Part shown: in pieces, positions 36,720 to 47,783 of the stretch | Layout of the letters: each line of letters opens with the position of its first letter | Position numbering within the stretch: the stretch's first letter is position 1 | Source: Eutypella sp. D-1 | Taxonomy: Eukaryota > Ascomycota > Sordariomycetes > Xylariales > Diatrypaceae | DNA: 64,000 nt | Assembly: GCA_023313575.1 (NCBI GenBank) | Contig: JAJTTP010000016.1 | Location: forward strand, 682,001-746,000 | Direction of reading: 5' to 3' | Notes under the pieces: model-generated | Database searches by the model: none | The model's input: only the letters and a program-made list of their open reading frames with translations | What the model was told of the DNA's origin: nothing | Program-made: the position numbers and the translations under genes

Positions 36720-37133
36720 TGTTATGGCCTGATTAGGCCAAGTGGGGACTGGTAACCCTATTCGTTAACGGCATTGCCGGAAAAATAAAGACGTAAGCCA
36801 GCCACATTTAATAAGCTATAAAAAAAGCCATACATGGATCCGTTATAATCCATAAATCCAAAAGTATTAGTTAAATCCGTTACGATTTAAGGAGCTAACA
36901 TAATTACATATTCCAATGTTAGGAATAAAGGATATAAATAGTATATAACTACGTTTATTACCTTTTTTTTAAATAATTTTTAAATTTATTAGCTTATAAT
37001 ATAATTTGGTTACTTAAAGCACTTTTCTTTTTATTATCACCAAACGTAACTACTTATTGCTTAAAACCCCAGCATTTTTGTTAATATAAACCCCTTGACT
37101 GGACTAATAGTTAGGAATAAACCAGCCGTCACA
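36720..37133 (+). repeat. LTR6 (subfamily B), solo LTR with target-site duplication
   Basis: Runs TGTTATGGCCTG to CCAGCCGTCACA. It is flanked on both sides by TTTTA (36715-36719 and 37134-37138), a perfect 5-bp target-site duplication. The related integrase copy near 39445-39455 lacks the insert and shows the empty site. It is less mutated than LTR1 and LTR2. Confidence 0.9.
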
Positions 37134-37689
37134 TTTTATTTATAATTAATATACTGTCGAAAATAAGTTTTTAATATTTAATTAATTTATTTTATTTATC
37201 CGTTTACTTAAGGTTTAAAAGCTGTCGTAAGTTTAAGGTTTAGTTTTAATTTTATTATAAAATTTTATTAAAATTTCGATATAAATATCGTTCTTTTATC
37301 GGAGATAATTTCGAATATAAAGCCGTATATTATTATAATATGTCGTAAAAAAATGTATGCTATTTATTTTACGTTAATGTTTTCGTTATATAAAATAAAA
37401 TAAAAAAACTTTATAAATCGGTTAACGATTACGAAAATGTTATTATAACCGTTACGTATTATTAAATCTTTTAATATCGGTAACTTAATAATAAAATTAA
37501 ATGTGATAAATTTTTATAATAATTTATTAATTAATAATAATTATAATTTTCCGTAAGGTTTATATCGTTTTATTTTAATTTATTTATATATATTATATTA
37601 TTATCGTATTTGTTATATTATTAATTTTATTTTATCAAATATATAAATCCGTTATAATCGTTTAAAAAGTTTATAATTTTCCGGGTATC

Positions 37690-38104
37690 TGTAACGGCTG
37701 GTCTATTCCTAACTATTAGTCCAGTCAAGGGGTCTATGTTAGCAGGAGTATTAGGGGTTTTAAATAATAAGTAATCACGTTTGGTGATAAAAAAAAAAAA
37801 AGTGCTTTAAGTAATTAAGTTATATTATAAGCTAATAAGCTTAAAGATTATTTAAGAAAAGGGTAATAAGCGTGGTTATATATTATTTATATTTTTTATC
37901 CTTAATATTAAAATATGTAATTATGTTAAATCCTTAGATCGTAACGGATTTAATTAATACTTTTAAATCTATGGATTATAACGGATCCATATATGGCTCT
38001 TTTTATAGCTTATTAAATGTGGTTAGTTTATGTCTTTATTTTTCCGGTAATACCGTTAACAAATAAGGTTACCAGCCCTTATTTAGCCTAATTAAGTTAT
38101 AACA
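37690..38104 (-). repeat. LTR3 (subfamily B), 3' LTR of element E3
   Basis: Plus-strand reading starts TGTAACGGCTGG and ends GTTATAACA. It is inserted after GGGTATC in the E2 integrase; the uninterrupted counterpart at about 39993-40012 reads TTAGGTATCCGTGTAAAGG. It shares about 240 bp with subfamily A at the U5/R end but not at U3. Confidence 0.85.
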
Positions 38105-40500
38105 CGATTTTTTTTTTTCCAGGGTTTTTATTTTTAAAACCTGACTTCCGTGTTTTTATTTATTTTTTATAAGTTTTTTCCGTCTTTATGTTTTTTATTC
38201 TTTTATTATAACTGATCGTGTTTTTAAATCTTGTTACCGTTTTAACTAACGGGACGGTCGTAAAGCCTTTATTTTTTATATTTTATCCTTTAGTTTCGAA
38301 ATTATACTTTATTCTTTTTATTTTCGTTATAAGGAGTAATGTATAATATCCGAAGGTTTTGTTTATTATTAAAATTACATTTTACATAAGCGGTAATGCA
38401 ATAGCTTAGGGATTTTAATTAATTTTTTTTAAAATATCGTTTACGAATAAGATCGTTTAAAACGTAAAAAAGCGTTAACCGAAAAACAATTTCTTTATTT
38501 TTAAAAGGAGATAAACGAGGTTATTACGCGTTTTTAACGTTTTTGAAAATTATAGGAGTTTTTTCGATATCGTAAAAAAAAGATGGTTCGTTATGGTTTT
38601 TAATCTTTAAAGGAATTAAAAAGTTTAAAAAAAAAAAAGCGTCGGGCGGAAAATACGCGTTTTACGGGGTTTATTAAAATGTTAATAAATCTTAAGGTTA
38701 TTTCGGATTTTAATTAATTTAAAATAAATATATCGGGTAATTTTAACTAGGATATTATTTTTATTAACGTTTCCGTCGGCGTTAATAAAAATTCTTTAAA
38801 AAGCGTTAAGCATTTATTAAGTGGTTAGCGGGTTTTTATATGTTTTCGGAATTATTATATCCTTTTTATTTAATTTTATATTTTATTTATCCGTCTTTTA
38901 TTCGTACGTTTAAGATTTTTTCTGCTTTATATTTGTCTACTTTTATTTCGATATTATTTCGTCCTGTTTTTATAACGTTTATATCCGTTATGTTCTCGAA
39001 TAAAAAAACGTGAAAGATTAAATAGATTTTAATTTTTAATAATAAGTTTAATTTATAATTATTTTCTAATATTTTTTTAATAATTAGATACGGTCCGATA
39101 TATTTATAGTCGAGTTTTTTGTTAGGTCGTTTTATCGTAATATTTTTTATAACTAAATAAACCATATCTCCTTCCGAAAAAATTAATCCTTTTAACCTTT
39201 TTTGGTTATAATATTTACTTATTCGTTAACGTATAAGTTTAAGTTTTGCCTTTATTTTTTTATATAATTATTTAAGTTATTCCGATATTAGTATAACTTT
39301 AATATTATCTGGTCTTTTTTTATAAGCATCTCGGTAAACGTCCGGGGTAAATCCGAAATTAACGTTAGCAAATGTTATTCGTATATTTTCGTAATAAATT
39401 ATGTTATAAGTTAATTATGCAATAAATAACCATTTTATTTAATTATTTTGCTTATAATTAATATATTATCGAAAGTAAGTTTTTAATATTTAATTAATTT
39501 ATTTTATTTATCCGTTTATTTAAGGTTTAAAAGCTGTCGTAAATTTAGGGTTTAGTTTTAATTTTATTATAAAACTTTATTAAAATTTTGATACGAATGT
39601 TGTTTTTTTATCGGAGATAATTTCGAATATAAAGCCGTATATTGTTATAATATGTTATAAGAAAATATATATTATTTACTTTATATTAATATTTTCGTTA
39701 TATAGGATAAAATAAAAAAACTTTATAAATCGGTTAACGATTACGAAAATACTGTTATAACCGTTACGTATTGCTGGATTTTTTAATATCGGTAATTTAA
39801 TAATAAAATCGAATATGATAAACTTTTATGGTCGTTTATTAATTAGTAATGGTTATAGTTTTCCGTAAGGTTTATATCGTTTTATTTTGGTTTTTCCGTA
39901 TATGTTATATCGTTATCGTATTCGTTATATTATTAATTTTATTTTATCGAATATATAAATCCGTTATAATTATTTAAAAAGTTTATAATTTTTTAGGTAT
40001 CCGTGTAAAGGATGTTTATGAATTTTTTATATTAATTATTCTTATAATTCTCGTAATATTTATAATTTTTTTATTTATTTCTTTATTAATAATTCGTTAT
40101 TATGTTATTCGATTTATTTATATAAATTATCTTAAGTGATCCTAATAGCAGTAATTTATCGTTATTCCAGGTATCCTTTTAACGTTTATCGGAATACCGC
40201 GTATTTAATTAATATGTATTTTTTTTTTATAGCAGGTTACCTGCTAATAGCGTTTGCTTATCTATTTTTTAATCCTTTTTTATAAATAATGATATAATCG
40301 AATTCCGTAAGATATTCGGCGTATTATAACTATTTTCCGTTAAGAACTTAAGTGGTAGAAAAGTATATAATATTCTTATAATTAGTATAAACTTTAACTT
40401 AGTATATATTTTTTATAAGGTAATATTTAAATTCCTTAAATACGTTAACGATAATAAGAAATTCCTTATCGTAAATCGGATAATTAAGTTCGGTTTTAAT
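37690..40500 (-). mobile_element. element E3 (type B), 3' half only
   Basis: After LTR3 come a divergent 3' UTR (38105-38880), the integrase C-terminal region with chromodomain start, and integrase core sequence. At 38887-39165 (minus) an unbroken stretch reads LDYKYIGPYLIIKKILENNY and later YKAEKILNVRIKDG. RNase H and reverse transcriptase follow (40561-40824, minus, contains NYYRKFI and TDASDYAFGV). No subfamily-B 5' LTR is found, so the 5' half is missing. The right limit given is arbitrary. Confidence 0.6.
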
Positions 40501-43500
40501 AAGTTTATAAAAATAAAATGCGATAAGGTGCAATTTTCCTTTTTTATTTCGTTATTTAATTTATACTCCGAAGGCGTAATCCGAGGCGTCGGTTTTTAAT
40601 TTAACGGGTTTTTTAAAATTGTATATAATAAGTATTAATTTGTTAATAATAACGTCTTTTAGCTTTTTAAAAGTTTCGTTTATTTTATTAATCCATATAA
40701 ACCGTTTATCCTTTTTTATTAATTCCGTAAAAGGTGTTATAATATATTTAAATCGTCGTATAAACTTCCGATAATAATTTACCAAACCGAAAAAAGCCTG
40801 TATTTCTTTTATATTAATAAGCATTTTCTAATTTTTAATAATTACGATTTTTTTAAGGTTTATTTTAATATATTCGGGGGTAATAATATGTCCGAGGAAT
40901 TCCATTTTTTATATATAAAATATATTTTTTTCGGGTTTTATTAATAAGTTAGCATTTTATAATATCTGTAATACTTTATGTATATGCTTTTTATATTATT
41001 CCTTTGATTTTAAATAAATAAAGATATTATCGAGATAATAAATAACGAAAATATTAAAATATTTTCGTAATACGTAATTAATTATGCGTTAAAACGATAC
41101 TGGTACGTTAATTAATCCGAAAAGTATAACTAAGTATTTAAATAAGCCGTATTTTGTTTTAAAAGCTATTTTTTACTTATTTCCGGGTTTAATTCTAATA
41201 TAATAATACTTATCTTTAAGGTTTAAAGTAATAAACCATTTAGCTTCGTATAAACGGTTTTTTATCTTAATAATAAATAATAACGGTATTTGGTTTTTAA
41301 CGGTAATCTTATTTAATTATCGATAGTCGATTATTAATTATAATTTATTATTTTTTTTAGGCATAAATATAATAAGGTATCCTATTAATAATTTTAATTA
41401 TCGAATATATCCTTTTATTAATTTATTTTCGAAATATTTTTATAATTCCTTAAGTTCGATTTCGTTAAGATTATAGATTTTATAAAATCGTGGCGTTTTT
41501 CCTTTTATAAGGATAATCTCGTAATTTTATTTATTACGGTCTGGTAGTTTTTTTTTAAATTTTTCGCGAAATACTTTATCGTATTAATAATATTATAGTG
41601 ATACGTTATATATTTATAATGTCGTTATATTTTCCTTTTTTAAAATGCTGTTAAAAAAACGGAATCGTTATCGGATAAATGTAATAATTTATTTAATCCT
41701 TTTTTCGTGTCCTTTTTTTTTAATTCGTCGTATTTTTTTTAATAAAGTTTTTATCGTATCCTTATATCCGTATTTGCTATCCGTTAAATATTAAGATCTT
41801 TTTTTTAAGTTATTATCGGTCCTTAAAAAATAAGGAAATGTTATCTGGTTAATTTTTTAATTAATTAATAGATTATATTAATATAGCCATAGTTATTTAA
41901 AGATTATATCGTATCCTTTTAAAAGCATAATGTCGAAGATAACGTTTTGTTTTTATCTTTCGATATATACGTTAAATTAATCGGTTTTTTGTAATACTTT
42001 TTTTTCGTCGTATTTAAAAGCATAATCTTCGGCTTTTATTATATTATAAGGGTATTATTTCTTTTTTTATAATAATTATAACTTATTGCATAGTTTTAGG
42101 GTTATATAATTACCGTCGGTTTTGCTATTTATTATAACGGTATATTAATTATTTTTAACCTTTATTTATATTATGGTATATCCGTATCGTTTTTAAGCTT
42201 TTAAAATAGCTTATAAATATCGTATTACGTTTTTAAGCTTTATAATACCGCTTTATGGCCTTAATATAAACGGCTTTACTTTTTTAAATCCTTGCCGTAA
42301 ACTTATACGGCGTTATATAAATTATCGTAAAGTTTTTCCTTATTGGATTTTTTTTATACGTACAGTTATTTTTTTATTATTAAATTTTTATAAAAATATT
42401 TAAAGTTAATTTTATTAAAAATTATCCTTTTTAATAAATCTTTAAACGTATATAAGTTAACGTTTAATAACTTATTTTTTTAATATCGGATTTTATGTTT
42501 TTATTATTCGATTTCGTTCCGGATTTTTATAGCTTTTAGTATTTAATAGGTATATTTGTTATAATAGCATACTTAATATTTTCCGGGGTAAGATATTCTT
42601 TTTAATTATTCCTATTTATACGGTACGTAATTATAATAACGCCGAATTTTTTTATATTATCGTTAATCGGTTTCGTTTTTTTCTTATTATAAAAAATCGA
42701 ATTTTTTTTTAATTATTTGCTTAATTCGGTTAGTAATACCGATTTTTTATTTTTTATGCCAGTAATACTTATATTTTCGATAATTAATAAAGTATTTTAA
42801 AAAGTACGGTATCCGAGTTTGGATTTTTTAATTAATAAATTTATTTTAATTATAAAACCATTATAAATAGATTTTAAATCGTTATTTTTTAAAGCGTTAT
42901 TAAAATCGTTTAACGTAAATGCCGTATATTTCTTTTAATTTATAATTTTATCGTTTTTTAAGCCAGTTAATTAGTTATTTTATTTTTTCCTTTTCCGTAA
43001 AATGGGCTTCCGTAAAGGCTTTTTTTTTATTATTATCGAAGTATTTATTTTATTATTATTAACGTTATCGTTTTATTACGGCTTAAGCTAATCGTTTAAC
43101 TTTTTATAATCTTTATTAATAAATATTATTATCCGAATATACGTAACGGATTATTCCGAACGTTTTTTTACCGGTAAGAAGTTATTTTTTTCGGGCATAA
43201 GTTTCTAGTTTTTATTCCGTTTAAATCTTTTATATTCTTTTTTAAAATGTTTTATTTTGTTATAATTATAGCATTTAATTTATCGTTTATTTTTTCGTAT
43301 CATATTAAATAATATAGGTTTTAATATTATCCCGTAAAATATATCGGTAAATTTTTGGTCCTGATTTTTATTATTTTAATATTTTTTAAATCTTTTAAGT
43401 ACATAATATCCTTTTTTTTCTTAACGTTATTTAAATTATTTATTATCGATTTTAATTATTAAAGTAACGAATTTATCGAAAATATTTAATTTATTTTACG

Positions 43501-44127
43501 TAATGATTTTATTTTTAACCGAATTTTTAAATCCTTAATAAAATGTGTTAATAAAGGATTTATTATCGATTTAATTTATTTTAATAATAAATTATTTAAA
43601 TTACGCGGCGTATATATAAATTACCCCTTTTTATTTAAAGGTTAAAAGTTATTACGTAATAGCTTAAGCCTTATCCGGATTTCCGTAATTAGCTTTTATT
43701 TTTTTTTCGAAGTTTTTATATTTTTTAAAAAAGCGTTTAATTTCCGTGGATCTTTTTTTTTCCTTTACTTTTACGAAAGTATTTAAAATAAGTTTAAACC
43801 ATTAAGTTATCCCCCCGGTAAAACATAAAGTAATATCAAGAATTTTATCCGTTTCCGTAATATATATATAACGTTATTAATATAAATAAATTACGGCTAT
43901 AATAAAAAAAGGTTATACGGGGGTAATGCCATTATAAAGTTTAAGTTTTTTAAATTTAAATTTAACGGGTATAACTTTTTAATTCGTAAATATAGTTATT
44001 ATTTACTTAATTTATTCGATTCGTTTAAATAATTATTAAATAATTTATTAAAAGTTTTGGCTTAAAAAAGATATAATATCGGATATTATTTAAAGCTAAT
44101 AATATTATTAAATAAAAGCTTATAACG

Positions 44128-44560
44128 TGTAACGGCTGGTTTATTCCTAATTATTAATCCAGTTAAAGGGTTTATATTAACAGAAATACTAAAGGTTTTA
44201 AATAATAAGTAATTACGTTTGGTAATAATAAAAAAAAAGGTATTTTAAGTAATTAAGTTATATTATAAATTAATAAATTTAAAAACTATTTAAAAAAAAA
44301 GTAATAAACGTAGCTATATATTATTTATATCCTTTATTCCTGATATTGGAATATATGGTTTGTTATTAAATCGTTAAGATTATATCCGAATATAATAATC
44401 TAATATCGTTAGGATTATTATCGATTTAACCGATCCTTTTTAGTTATGTGACGCATGTGGCTTACTTTAATGTGGCTATCTCTTTCTTTAAAACTTAAGT
44501 CAGGGATCTTTTTTTATTATATTAGCCCCACTAGGCCCAATGGCCCGACCGGTCATAACA
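44128..44560 (-). repeat. LTR4 (subfamily A), probable 5' LTR of E2
   Basis: Runs TGTAACGGCTGG to CCGGTCATAACA on the plus strand. Its U3 end is among the least RIP-mutated sequence in the island (it keeps TGGCCCGACC and GCATGTGGC). The right flank is ATAAG and the left flank of LTR2 is GTATT, so no target-site duplication is visible. Confidence 0.85.
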
Positions 44561-47345
44561 ATAAGGAATTTTTTATTATCGTTAACGTATTTAAGGAATT
44601 TAAATATTATTTTATAAAAAATATGCATTAAGTTAAGGTTTATACCGATTATAAAAATATTACATATTTTTTTATTATTTAAACCTTTAACGGAAAACAG
44701 TTACGATACGCCGAATATTTTACGGAATTCGATTATATTATTATTTATAAAAAAAAATTAAAAAAACGGATAAGTAAACGTTATTAATAAATAACCTGTT
44801 ATGGAAAAAAAGTATATATTAATTAAATACGCGATATTCCGATAAACGTTAAAAAGATATTTAAAATAACGATAAATTGCTGTTATTAAGATTATTTAAA
44901 ATAATTTATATAAATAAATCGAATAATATAATAACAAATTATTAATAAAGAAATAAATAAAAAAGTTATAAATATTACGAAAATTATAAAAACAGTTAAT
45001 ATAAAAAATTTACGAATATCTTTTATATAAATATTTAAAGATTATAAAATCTTTAAACGATTATAACGGATTTATATATTCGATAAAATGAAATTAATAA
45101 TATAACAAGTACGATAATAATATAATATATACGGAAAAATTAAAATAAAACGATATAAACCTTACGAAAAATTATAACTATTATTAATTAATAAATAATT
45201 ATAGGAGTTTATTATATTTAATTTTATTATTAAATTACCGATATTAAAAAATTTAATAACATATAACAGTTATAATAGCATATTTATAATTATTAACCGA
45301 TTTATAAAATTTTTTTATTTTATTTTATATAACGAAAATACCGACGTAAAGCAAATGGTATATATTTTTTTACGATATATTATAATAATATATGGCTTTA
45401 TATTCGAAATTATGTCCGATAAAAAAATAATATTTGTATCGAAATTCTGGTAAAATTTTATAATAAGATTAAAACTAAATTTTAAACTTACGATAACTTT
45501 TAAACCTTAAGTAAACGGATAAATAAAACGAATTAATTAAATATTAAAAACTTATTTTCGATAATATATTAATTATAAATAAAATAATTAAATAAAGTGG
45601 TTATTTATCGTATAATTAGCTTATAATATAGCTTATTATAAAAATATACGGATAATATTTATTAACGTTAATTTCGGATTTACCCCGGACGTTTACCGAG
45701 ATATTTATAAAAAAGGATTAAATAATATTAAAGTTATATTAATATTAAAATAATTTAAATAATTATATAAAAAAATAAAAATAAAACTCGAATTTATACG
45801 TTAATAAATAAGCAAATATTATAATTAAAAAAGGTTAAAAGGATTAACTTTTTCGGAAGGAAATATAATTTATTTAGTTAAAAACAATATTATAATAAAA
45901 CGATTTAGTAAAAAACTCGATTATAAATATATCGGACCGTATTTAATTATTAAAAAAATATTAAAAAATAATTACGAATTAAACCTATTATTAAAAATTA
46001 AAATTTATTTAATTTTTTATATTTCCTTACTTAAGGACGTAACGAATATAAACGTTATAAAAATAAAATAAAATAACGTCGAAATAAAAATAAACGAATA
46101 CGAAGTAAAGAAAATTTTAAATATATAAATAAAAGATAGATAAATAAAATACAAGGTTAAATAAAAAGGATATAATAACTCCGAAAATATATAAAAACCT
46201 ATTAATTACTTAATAAATATTTAATACTTTTTAAAAATTTTTTATTAACGTTAACGGAAATATTAAGAAAAATAATATCTTAATTAAAATTATTTAATAT
46301 ATTTATTTTAAATTAATTAAAATCCGGAATAACCTTAAGATTTATTAACGTTTTAATAAACCCCGTAAAATGCGTATTTTTTACCCGACGTTTTTTTCGT
46401 TTTTAATTTTTTTAAATCTTTTAAATTATCGATATTATAAAAAACCGTTTTTATTATCTTTTTATACCATATTTTTTTTTATTTTTAAATACGTTAAATA
46501 TGCGTTTTTATATGTTTTTTAACTTTTATAACTTTTTTAAATTCCGTTTTTAATTTACGATATTAAAAAATATTTTAAGAAGTTATTTAATAATAAGGTT
46601 AAAAACGTTATACCGAGGCTGGTTTTTTTTAAATATAAAAAAAATAACGAGAAAAGTCCGATTCCGAAACCTTATATTTAAAGTAATAACGTTTATAATA
46701 AAAATAAAAAGTTATATCGGAAAAATTAACGGATAATATAGTAATTAAAAAAGAATCGCGTTACGTAATTTTTATAAAAGGTTTAATACGTTTAAATATA
46801 CGATTAAATATAATAAAAAAAGGAACGTAAAAAAAAAAAAAAAAAAAAAACTTATTAAAAAACATAAAAAAAACGGAACAGGTTTTAAGGATAAAACTTT
46901 AAAAAAGGAAAGATTATATTATAACCGGTTAAGCCATTAGGTTTAATAAAATTAAATATAATAAAAAAAGATTTTTAATTTTAATTTTTAAAAAAAATAG
47001 TTATATTAAAATAAGTTATATGCATTATACGATTAAAAAGGATCGGTTAAATCGGTAATGATTTTAACGATATTAAATCGTTATATTCGAATACGATTTT
47101 AACAATTTAATAATAATTATATATTTTAATATTAAAAATAAAAGATATAAATAATATATAATTACGTTTATTACCTTTTTTTAAATAATTTTTAAACTTA
47201 TTAACTTATAATATAATTTAATTATTTAAAGCATTTTTATTTTATTATTATTAAACGTGATTATTTATTACTTAAAATCCTTAGCACTCCTGTTAATATA
47301 AACCCTTTGACTGGACTAATAGTTAGGAATAAACCAGCCGTCACA
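44561..47345 (+). mobile_element. element E4 (type A), plus-oriented 3' part
   Basis: Begins abruptly inside RNase H at LTR4 (ATAAGGAATT; the intact counterpart is on the minus strand near 40470). It continues through RNase H (to about 44800), integrase (about 44850-45900) and a chromodomain at about 46075-46200. The chromodomain reads YEVKKILN, then IKYKVK and KGYNNSENI, with stops where Trp and Arg codons would lie. The element ends in LTR5. The 5' LTR, gag and most of the reverse transcriptase are absent. Confidence 0.75.
46917..47345 (+). repeat. LTR5 (subfamily A), 3' LTR of E4
   Basis: Runs TATTATAACCGG (terminal TG mutated to TA) to CCAGCCGTCACA. It marks the right limit of the retrotransposon island. 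Confidence 0.85.
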
Positions 47346-47783
47346 TATTACTTAATTAGGTATAATGCCTTTAAAAAAAGTATCGAATAATAGGCTTAAT
47401 AAAGGTTTAACCTTTATTAGCCCTGCTACCACCCTATTTAATATAGTGGCGATCACCACTAAAATAAGTAAGGTGTGTCGTCTCCATGGATTCACTGCTT
47501 TTTTAGCCCCTCCCCGGGGTGTTAAAGGGTCCAAATGGAAGGGCTCTTCCAGTGTCGGCGCGTCACCCTCCCCTAGATCTCAATGCTTTTCTAAACTGAA
47601 CCCCTTATAAACAGGAAAGAGAGGGAAGTGAAGACCAGTAATAGTAAGCGGCCATATGCGCTCGACGGCCCCCCAGACTTGTTAAGATGAAGCATTGCTT
47701 TAGGACTGAGAAGAGCTACAAAAGGTTTCCGACAACCCCTATTGTATAGGCCCGCTGTAATCAATTTAAGCAAATTTCATTTT
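47346..47783. other. right border of the island
   Basis: Normal composition resumes within about 100 bp. Contains the single copy of the edge repeat at 47492 and the 3' flank of the bisphosphatase gene. No gene is seen. Confidence 0.5.
47492..47575. repeat. edge repeat, right-hand copy
   Basis: Starts TCACTGCTTTTTTAGCC and continues with CCTCCCCGGGGTGTTAAAGG, matching the units at 33635 and 33794 before diverging. Confidence 0.75.

Larger units (their letters stand above)
34950..44560 (-). mobile_element. element E2 (type A), interrupted by LTR6 and E3
   Basis: LTR2 and LTR4 share subfamily A and the same orientation and are the likely ends of one element. Its 3' UTR, chromodomain (about 36200) and integrase (to 37689) follow LTR2. 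The integrase is interrupted by solo LTR6 (36720-37133) and by LTR3 of element E3 at 37690. The gag end near 43-44 kb adjoins LTR4. In the gag region (43215-43276, minus) a zinc knuckle can be read as KCYNYNKIKHFKK, in which the second Cys and the Gly residues have been lost through G-to-A changes. Assignment of the 40-44 kb portion to E2 rather than E3 is inference. Confidence 0.6.
33990..47345. mobile_element. RIP-degraded island of nested chromodomain Ty3/gypsy retrotransposons
   Basis: Composition changes abruptly to A/T. The dinucleotides CA and TG become rare while TA is extremely common and CG persists (strings such as CGTTAACG and TTCGG). That pattern is the signature of RIP acting on CpA. 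Six LTRs and remnants of gag, reverse transcriptase, RNase H, integrase and chromodomain can be recognised, all broken by many stops. The left part is mostly minus-oriented and the right part (44.56-47.3 kb) plus-oriented. No host gene is inside. Nothing here can encode a working protein. Confidence 0.92.

Noticed and set aside
33990..47345. CRISPR array or centromeric satellite as explanation for the repeated AT-rich blocks
   Set aside because: Repeats are about 415-433 bp LTRs with TG..CA ends and pol remnants between them, so a retrotransposon origin explains them. A role in a centromere cannot be judged from one window.
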